A stretch of DNA of 64,000 nucleotides from UBA1240 sp045599185 (lineage in GTDB: Bacteria > Spirochaetota > Spirochaetia > Treponematales > Treponemataceae). The translations under genes and the position numbers were made by a program. The notes under the pieces are model-generated. The model was not told where the DNA came from, made no database searches, and worked only from the letters and a program-made list of their open reading frames with translations. Numbering within the stretch: the first letter of the stretch is position 1; each line of letters opens with the position of its first letter. Shown in pieces: positions 59,847 through 64,000 of this stretch. The DNA is taken from contig JAZRVO010000032.1 of assembly GCA_045599185.1 (NCBI GenBank), positions 1 to 64,000 on the forward strand. The letters are read 5' to 3'.

Positions 59847-60446
59847 ATGAAAAAATTGTTGTGCCTTTTAGGACTTGCTGTTTGCTGCAGCAGCCTTTTT
59901 GCCTATGTAACAGCCAAGGATATTGTTTACCGCGTAATGCCGGTTAATCAGTTTCCGGTTATTTTTTCTGCCAGCGATTTGGTTTCGCAGGAAGAATTGC
60001 CGTCTAATCTTGACGTGCCATGCCAGATTCAGTTTGGCGTTGCCCAAAGCAGCGGCAGTTTAATTGCGCGTTACACCCTGCTGCAGGAAGTAAAAACCTA
60101 CCCGAACCTTGATGACGAAGATTTGGCACGCCAGCTTGCTTACGAGCCGCTGCTTGTAAACTATGTAAAGGCTTTAACCGGGCGCAAAATTGAATTTAAG
60201 GAACTGACGCGCCTTAAGGAAGATGATGCAAAGCGCAAATTTAATGCTGATTTTGCATTTACCTATTTTGTTACGGAACCGGTTGCCCGCTATTCCGAAG
60301 GCTATCACTACCTGATGCTTGAGTTTTTCTTTAAGAAGGGTATAGGGCTTGTTGTGCGCGGCATTCTTGGTAACGACGTAATGGATTTTTTGATGTTTGA
60401 TACGCCGTTTTTAGCTGCGTACAACGGCTTTAAATTTGAAGAATAG
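59847..60446 (+). CDS. Secreted protein of unknown function
   Basis: A 199-residue protein with a signal peptide (MKKLLCLLGLAVCCSSLFAY). The mature part is beta-rich with aromatic residues (VYRVMPVNQFPVIFSASDLV, FAFTYFVTEPVARYSEGYHY) and a C-terminal membrane-like strand (KGIGLVVRGILGN). I recognise no family. The ATG at 59847 is preferred over the open frame from 59763 because the signal peptide begins there. It probably sits in the periplasm and may be transcribed from the cheW promoter (80 bp spacing). Confidence 0.65.
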   Translation: MKKLLCLLGLAVCCSSLFAYVTAKDIVYRVMPVNQFPVIFSASDLVSQEELPSNLDVPCQIQFGVAQSSGSLIARYTLLQEVKTYPNLDDEDLARQLAYEPLLVNYVKALTGRKIEFKELTRLKEDDAKRKFNADFAFTYFVTEPVARYSEGYHYLMLEFFFKKGIGLVVRGILGNDVMDFLMFDTPFLAAYNGFKFEE

Positions 60447-60467
60447 GGCTTATTAAGTTTTTTTGCG

Positions 60468-60490
60468 CCTTGCAGTATTACGCTGCAAGG
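60468..60490 (+). terminator. Hairpin after the secreted-protein gene
   Basis: CCTTGCAG / CTGCAAGG stem with a TATTACG loop, 22 bp past the stop codon. A T-run follows only weakly. The rest of the gap to 60616 is AT-rich, with a TATAAT at 60589-60594. Confidence 0.55.
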
Positions 60491-60616
60491 TTCTGGTATT
60501 TTAAAATGTTTGGGCGCGGCATTTGGGCAATTAAAAACATTGCCAAAAATTGAAATTTTTACACGCGCCTGCTAATATACAAAACCCGTATAATTTTAAA
60601 TTTTCAAGAGGATTTT

Positions 60617-61162
60617 ATGAAAAAGATTTGTTCAATAATTTTTTGCCTGCTTTTTGCCGGTATTGCAGCTTTTGCAGGCAGCTTTAGCGACACAATTGAT
60701 ACTGTAATTAACCAGTTTGACGACAAGGAAAGCGTTACCCGTTTTTTAACGCTGGCAAACAACCTTTTCATTTTTGATGAAGAAAACGGCTATTACATCA
60801 ACAATTCAATTTTAAACGATTTGGTTGCGCTTGAAAGTGATGCTGACGTAAAGGATTTCTGTGAAATTATAAACAAACTGTTTTTGATTGACGAAAAGGG
60901 TGAAAATTTCCCGAAAGACTTGAAGATTCTTGACGCTGATTCTGATGACGAAACCATAAGCTTAAGCGAAATAAGGGATTCGCTGAACGCGGAGCGCAAC
61001 GATAAAAACAGCAAGATTAAAAATATTTCAAAATCCAAATCAAAGCCAAAGGCTTTAACCACGGAACTTTTTCCGTACACAAAACAGTGGAGCTATCACA
61101 AGAATTATGAACTGATTTGCCAGCTTTTTGTATTGTACAACATTACCCACGCCGCAGAATAA
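60617..61162 (+). CDS. Secreted acidic/charged protein, unknown
   Basis: A 181-residue protein with a signal peptide (MKKICSIIFCLLFAGIAAFA). The mature part has two similar segments: FLTLANNLFIFDEENGYYIN and FCEIINKLFLIDEKGENFPK suggest an internal repeat. The C-terminal part is Lys/Ser-rich (KNISKSKSKPKALT) and ends with a hydrophobic patch. No family recognised. AAGAGG precedes the ATG. It lies about 140 bp from the convergent CheD gene, with a bidirectional terminator between them. Confidence 0.65.
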   Translation: MKKICSIIFCLLFAGIAAFAGSFSDTIDTVINQFDDKESVTRFLTLANNLFIFDEENGYYINNSILNDLVALESDADVKDFCEIINKLFLIDEKGENFPKDLKILDADSDDETISLSEIRDSLNAERNDKNSKIKNISKSKSKPKALTTELFPYTKQWSYHKNYELICQLFVLYNITHAAE

Positions 61163-61232
61163 TAAAGCATAAGATTTGCAAGGTTAAGCGGCATTCGGCT
61201 GAAAATTCGGAATTGAAGCTATAAAATACTGG

Positions 61233-61278
61233 AAAAAAAATACCCGAAATTGCAGAAAACAATTTCGGGTATTTTTTT
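61233..61278. terminator. Strong bidirectional terminator
   Basis: AAAATACCCGAAATTG and CAATTTCGGGTATTTT pair around CAGAAAA, with A-runs and T-runs on both sides, between convergent genes. Confidence 0.92.
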
Positions 61279-61308
61279 GCCGCTTACGCTGCTTTTACAT
61301 TCCGCAGG

Positions 61309-61902
61309 CTAAAACCAGGTAATGTCCCCTGCCTTGGGCTGTTCTTTCTGAATCGATTCCCGGTAAGCCTTTTCCCTTGCTTCAATTTCGCTCATTGCAA
61401 TGTCGGAACGCTGAATGCGCTTTAAGTACACTTTTGAAGTTTTTGGGTCAAAAAATATTTTGCGCGGAAAAATACCGCCGGTATCGTTGGCCATAATTGG
61501 AATTTTTTCAGTTTCAAGGTAGTTTAGTGCAAAATTGATGTTGTTCAAGCCGGTTTTATTCTGGTAAAAGCCGCCGTTTTCCAAAACGTTGCTGCCGCCA
61601 AAAACCTTCGCCTGCAAATTTTCTTTCTTGCAGCCTTTTTTCAGCATGTCGTTAATTAAAAGTTCAATTGCAAAATCGCCGTACCGGCCCTGTTCTTCCT
61701 GCGTAATTGAAAAATTTTTGGAAGAAAAAGGCAGCATAAAATGGTTAAGGCCGCCAAGAAGCTTATGTGGGTCAAAAAGGGCAATGCTTATGCAGGAACC
61801 TAAAACCGTAGAAATAAACACATCGTCGGAAGTAGAAAAATATTCACCTGGTAAAATTGTTACAACGCTTTTTTGAAAATGCGAATCAAAATGATTGTTC
61901 AT
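61309..61902 (-). CDS. cheD: Chemoreceptor glutamine deamidase CheD
   Basis: A 197-residue CheD. The catalytic Cys and His lie in VLGSCISIALFDPHKLLGGL and NHFMLP, spaced as in CheD. FGGSNVLENGGFY and GGIFPRKIFFDPKTSKVYLK follow. CheD deamidates Gln to Glu on receptors and can bind CheC-type phosphatases. The C-terminus is about 25 residues longer than in many CheD proteins. It faces the secreted-protein gene and is followed on the same strand, at 173 bp, by the MCP-like gene upstream of it. Confidence 0.93.
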   Translation of the reverse strand: MNNHFDSHFQKSVVTILPGEYFSTSDDVFISTVLGSCISIALFDPHKLLGGLNHFMLPFSSKNFSITQEEQGRYGDFAIELLINDMLKKGCKKENLQAKVFGGSNVLENGGFYQNKTGLNNINFALNYLETEKIPIMANDTGGIFPRKIFFDPKTSKVYLKRIQRSDIAMSEIEAREKAYRESIQKEQPKAGDITWF

Positions 61903-62075
61903 TCTTTCTTTTAGCCGTCCAGAAAAATAGTTAGAAAAAGTTTACAGTATTTCACCGGTGTTGTCAAAAAAAACGCTGTTAAAAGCCCTGCAAAATGCAG
62001 AAACGGCAGTTTTATACCATGGCGGCAGCTGCATTTGCGGCAAACCCGCCGTTAATGCCAAACTCGAAATTGAAT
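61903..62075. repeat. Short gap with a solo end of the palindromic element
   Basis: AACTCGAAATTGAA at 62061-62074 matches the terminal motif of the dispersed palindromes. GGCGGC (about 62023) and GCCGCC-like arms (about 62047) form a weak hairpin before it. The stretch separates cheD from the MCP-like gene. Confidence 0.4.
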
Positions 62076-63830
62076 CTAAAAGAACGTAATTTCTCCGGCT
62101 TCTACGCCTGCGTCAACTTCCATGCCGGTAATTGAACCAACCGCCTGCTTGTCAGAAACAATGGTAAAGTGCTTGATGAAGTCGCTGAATGAGGAATTGC
62201 GGATTGACCATTCGCTGATGCCTTTTTCTTTCAGTATTCTTTCTTTTTCAGTTCTTGCCTGTTCATAAATTTCTGCAAGTTCTTTCTGTTCGTTTTCAAA
62301 ACGCGCAGAAAGCTGTTCCAGATGTTCAATTGCACCTTCTATTGAACGGTACGACATGAAAAAGTCTTCCGAATAAACCGTAAAGTTTTCTACGGCTTTT
62401 ACAAATTCATTCTGCAATTTGCTAAGCGACTTTATGAACGTAGATTTTGTTTTGTTGATGGCCGAAAAAAACTTGCGGTCGGCATCGGCATCGGTAGAAA
62501 ACTGCTTAATCTGCTTGGTACTGTTGTCAATAAAGCTCTGCAAAAGCTTCTGCGCTTCTTCTACGTTCTGGTCGGTCTGCGAAATCAGGCTTGACATGTA
62601 TTCAACCGTAGATTTGATGGTATTGATGTTGGTATTGCGCGCAACTTCAATGCGCTGGGCAATTGCAACGTAAGTAAGATTGTTTATAATAGGGAAAAAA
62701 TCGGTAAAGCACAGCTGAATGCGCTGTACGGCGTGCTGAATTGAGTTGGATTTTTCCAGAACCTGTTCCTGCGCGCTCTGGTACGATTTGAAAATGTTTA
62801 CAAAATCGCCGAATTCGGCACTGGTGCGTTCAATGCACGATTGCAGGCTGTCTTTGCGGCTTGTGTCGGTTAAACTGCTGTTTATAAATTTTTGCCGCTG
62901 GCGTTCTACGCCTGAAAGAATGCCGTCAATCGTATCGCGGTTCTGCTTGAACACGTCAATTGAATTTTTAAGCTTGCCGTTAATGCTTTCAAGCAGGGTA
63001 ATTGAAACTTTTGCAAGCTGTTCGTTAAAGCAGCACTGGTCAAGTTTTTCTTCATCGGCGGCGCGGCTGTTTATTTCCTTAATTTTGGAAAGCGTCAGGA
63101 TAACGTCATCAAGTGACTGGCGGATAATGTCCTGCATTTGAATGCATTCCATGGCCTTTAAAATTGGCTGGCGAACGCTGGAAGCCTTTTCCAGCATTCC
63201 GGCCAGTTCTTCCATTATGGTTTCCAGGGCTTCTCCAATGCTTATGTTTTCGCCGGAATCGTCGTCAGTTTTGCCGCTTATGCGTTCAACATCGCTGATT
63301 GTGCGTTCCAGCATGGTAATGTTTTCTTTAATTGATTTTTCGTTGTCAATAAGTGCGTCGGACTGGGCAATAAGGCGCAGGGAAAGGGTTTTTAGGTTTG
63401 AAGTAATGTAGGAAAAAGCCTGGCCTTCCTTGCCGGATTTAATTGAAACAACCATCGCATTAAGTGAAATAAGTTCCATTTCGCTGCTTTCGTCTTTAAT
63501 GCGCTGAATCAGTTCGTTCATGCTTGCAAGCAGTTCCATGCGTTTGGTAAAACTTTCCACCAGTTCCGTATTGCGGTTTTTAAAGTTTGCGGCAACCTGC
63601 CTGTTCTGTTCTACAATTTCAGTCTGTTTCTGTATTATGCTGGTAAGAGAATTCTGAACCTGCTTGAATTTTGCAAGCTTGGGATTATCAAAAACGTCTG
63701 AGTCTTCCGTGCTTTTTATAAAATTAAGTTCGCTTACCAGAACCGGGAAGTTTGAACTTAAGTCAAAAAAATCCCGTCCGCTTTCGTCGCTTATTTCTTT
63801 TAAGTTGCCAAGAATTGTTTCTGTGTTCAT
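62076..63830 (-). CDS. Soluble MCP-like coiled-coil protein
   Basis: A 584-residue, almost entirely helical protein without membrane segments or a sensor domain. Near residues 118-155 the segment MELISLNAMVVSIKSGKEGQ, then AFSYITSNLKTLSLRLIAQS, resembles the MCP signalling hairpin (LNA...AR.GE.G.GF..VA.E...LA..S), but is degenerate. Long coiled coils flank it on both sides. It is likely a cytoplasmic chemotaxis-associated protein that interacts with CheA/CheW or is an adaptor; this is inference. It sits upstream of cheD on the same strand, 34 bp after a partial gene. Confidence 0.7.
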   Translation of the reverse strand: MNTETILGNLKEISDESGRDFFDLSSNFPVLVSELNFIKSTEDSDVFDNPKLAKFKQVQNSLTSIIQKQTEIVEQNRQVAANFKNRNTELVESFTKRMELLASMNELIQRIKDESSEMELISLNAMVVSIKSGKEGQAFSYITSNLKTLSLRLIAQSDALIDNEKSIKENITMLERTISDVERISGKTDDDSGENISIGEALETIMEELAGMLEKASSVRQPILKAMECIQMQDIIRQSLDDVILTLSKIKEINSRAADEEKLDQCCFNEQLAKVSITLLESINGKLKNSIDVFKQNRDTIDGILSGVERQRQKFINSSLTDTSRKDSLQSCIERTSAEFGDFVNIFKSYQSAQEQVLEKSNSIQHAVQRIQLCFTDFFPIINNLTYVAIAQRIEVARNTNINTIKSTVEYMSSLISQTDQNVEEAQKLLQSFIDNSTKQIKQFSTDADADRKFFSAINKTKSTFIKSLSKLQNEFVKAVENFTVYSEDFFMSYRSIEGAIEHLEQLSARFENEQKELAEIYEQARTEKERILKEKGISEWSIRNSSFSDFIKHFTIVSDKQAVGSITGMEVDAGVEAGEITFF

Positions 63831-63864
63831 TTATTTACTCTCTCATTCCTTTAATGCCTGCCGG

Positions 63865-63999
63865 CTATCGTCTGTTAAGTTTTTTCTGGTTTTCTGCCTG
63901 TTTTTCGTAAAATTCCCTTACAATGTCTGCAAAATCTTCTGGGGCATCGTGCAGGTCTGTTAAATTGTTTGTGCCTGCCGCGCAGATGCGCTGTACGAT
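63865..63999 (-). CDS. C-terminal end of an unknown protein, start outside the window
   Basis: Forty-four codons in one open frame entering from the right edge and ending at a TAG (complement of 63865-63867). The visible part includes NLTDLHDAPEDFADIVREFY and a Lys/Arg/Gln-rich tail. The same strand and a 34-bp gap suggest it is the first gene of the MCP-like operon. Too short to identify. Confidence 0.55.
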   Translation of the reverse strand: MVQRICAAGTNNLTDLHDAPEDFADIVREFYEKQAENQKKLNRR

Positions 64000-64000
64000 T

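Noticed and set aside
1..64000. rRNA and tRNA genes
   Set aside because: I found no cloverleaf with a GTTCRA-type T arm and no rRNA-like conserved stretch on either strand; a tool search could still find one.

Overview
The window looks like a chromosomal segment of a host- or gut-associated Treponema-like spirochaete. Evidence: a spirochaete-type chemotaxis cluster (STAS-cheA-cheR-cheB, cheW, cheD and a soluble MCP-like protein), many lipoproteins and binding-protein transporters, a TAXI-type TRAP system with DUF1850, LytTR/DUF3021, and moderately AT-rich intergenic DNA. I saw no rRNA, tRNA or CRISPR array. The genus is an inference from gene content, not from a marker gene.

Layout. 1-5.2 kb: a partial unknown gene, an esterase-like protein, a SUMF1 lipoprotein, an AraC regulator, and a MsmK/UgpC-type ABC ATPase. 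5.4-9.7 kb: RNase II/R-type nuclease, then aspartokinase and dihydrodipicolinate reductase (lysine/diaminopimelate pathway). 9.8-12 kb: an accessory island with a Phd-like antitoxin next to a broken Doc-like toxin, an intact YefM/RelE-type pair, an attC-like imperfect hairpin and a decayed IS3-family transposase. 12-18.5 kb: an Ntn-hydrolase/LytTR/DUF3021 set, a large Reg_prop-Y_Y_Y-adenylate cyclase sensor, and a small two-gene unit with a 51-residue protein. 18.6-28.8 kb: a TAXI-TRAP transporter on the minus strand and an oligopeptide ABC transporter on the plus strand, in which a permease and an ATPase are fused. 28.8-30 kb: a RelBE-type module between two copies of an 81-bp direct repeat. 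30-38.6 kb: a sugar (probably xylo-oligosaccharide) locus with AraC regulator, MsmEFG-like transporter and GH120-like beta-helix enzyme, followed by a TIM-barrel isomerase and an FMN enzyme. 38.7-48.7 kb: two ferredoxin-fused oxidoreductases, HAD phosphatase, CAAX-type protease, RlmI-like methyltransferase, miaA, a glycosyltransferase-like gene, TatD and an Hpt protein. 48.9-54.3 kb: an unusually long signal peptidase I, then hflK-hflC and a membrane-anchored pseudokinase-like protein. 54.6-64 kb: the chemotaxis region.

Functional links. The sugar operon at 31-37 kb has no ATPase, so the lone MsmK/UgpC ATPase at 4.1 kb is a plausible shared partner. In the STAS-cheA-cheR-cheB cluster the genes read leftward. 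cheW diverges from it, and cheD and the MCP-like gene lie just beyond.

The most unusual signals are: (i) a family of roughly 120-180-bp imperfect palindromes with ends resembling AACTCGNNATT scattered between genes; (ii) a palindromic, low-complexity insert forming the linker of the fused ABC permease-ATPase; (iii) the repeat-flanked toxin-antitoxin unit; (iv) the kinase-fold remnant coupled to HflKC; and (v) several promoter boxes so close to the start codon that leaderless transcripts are likely.
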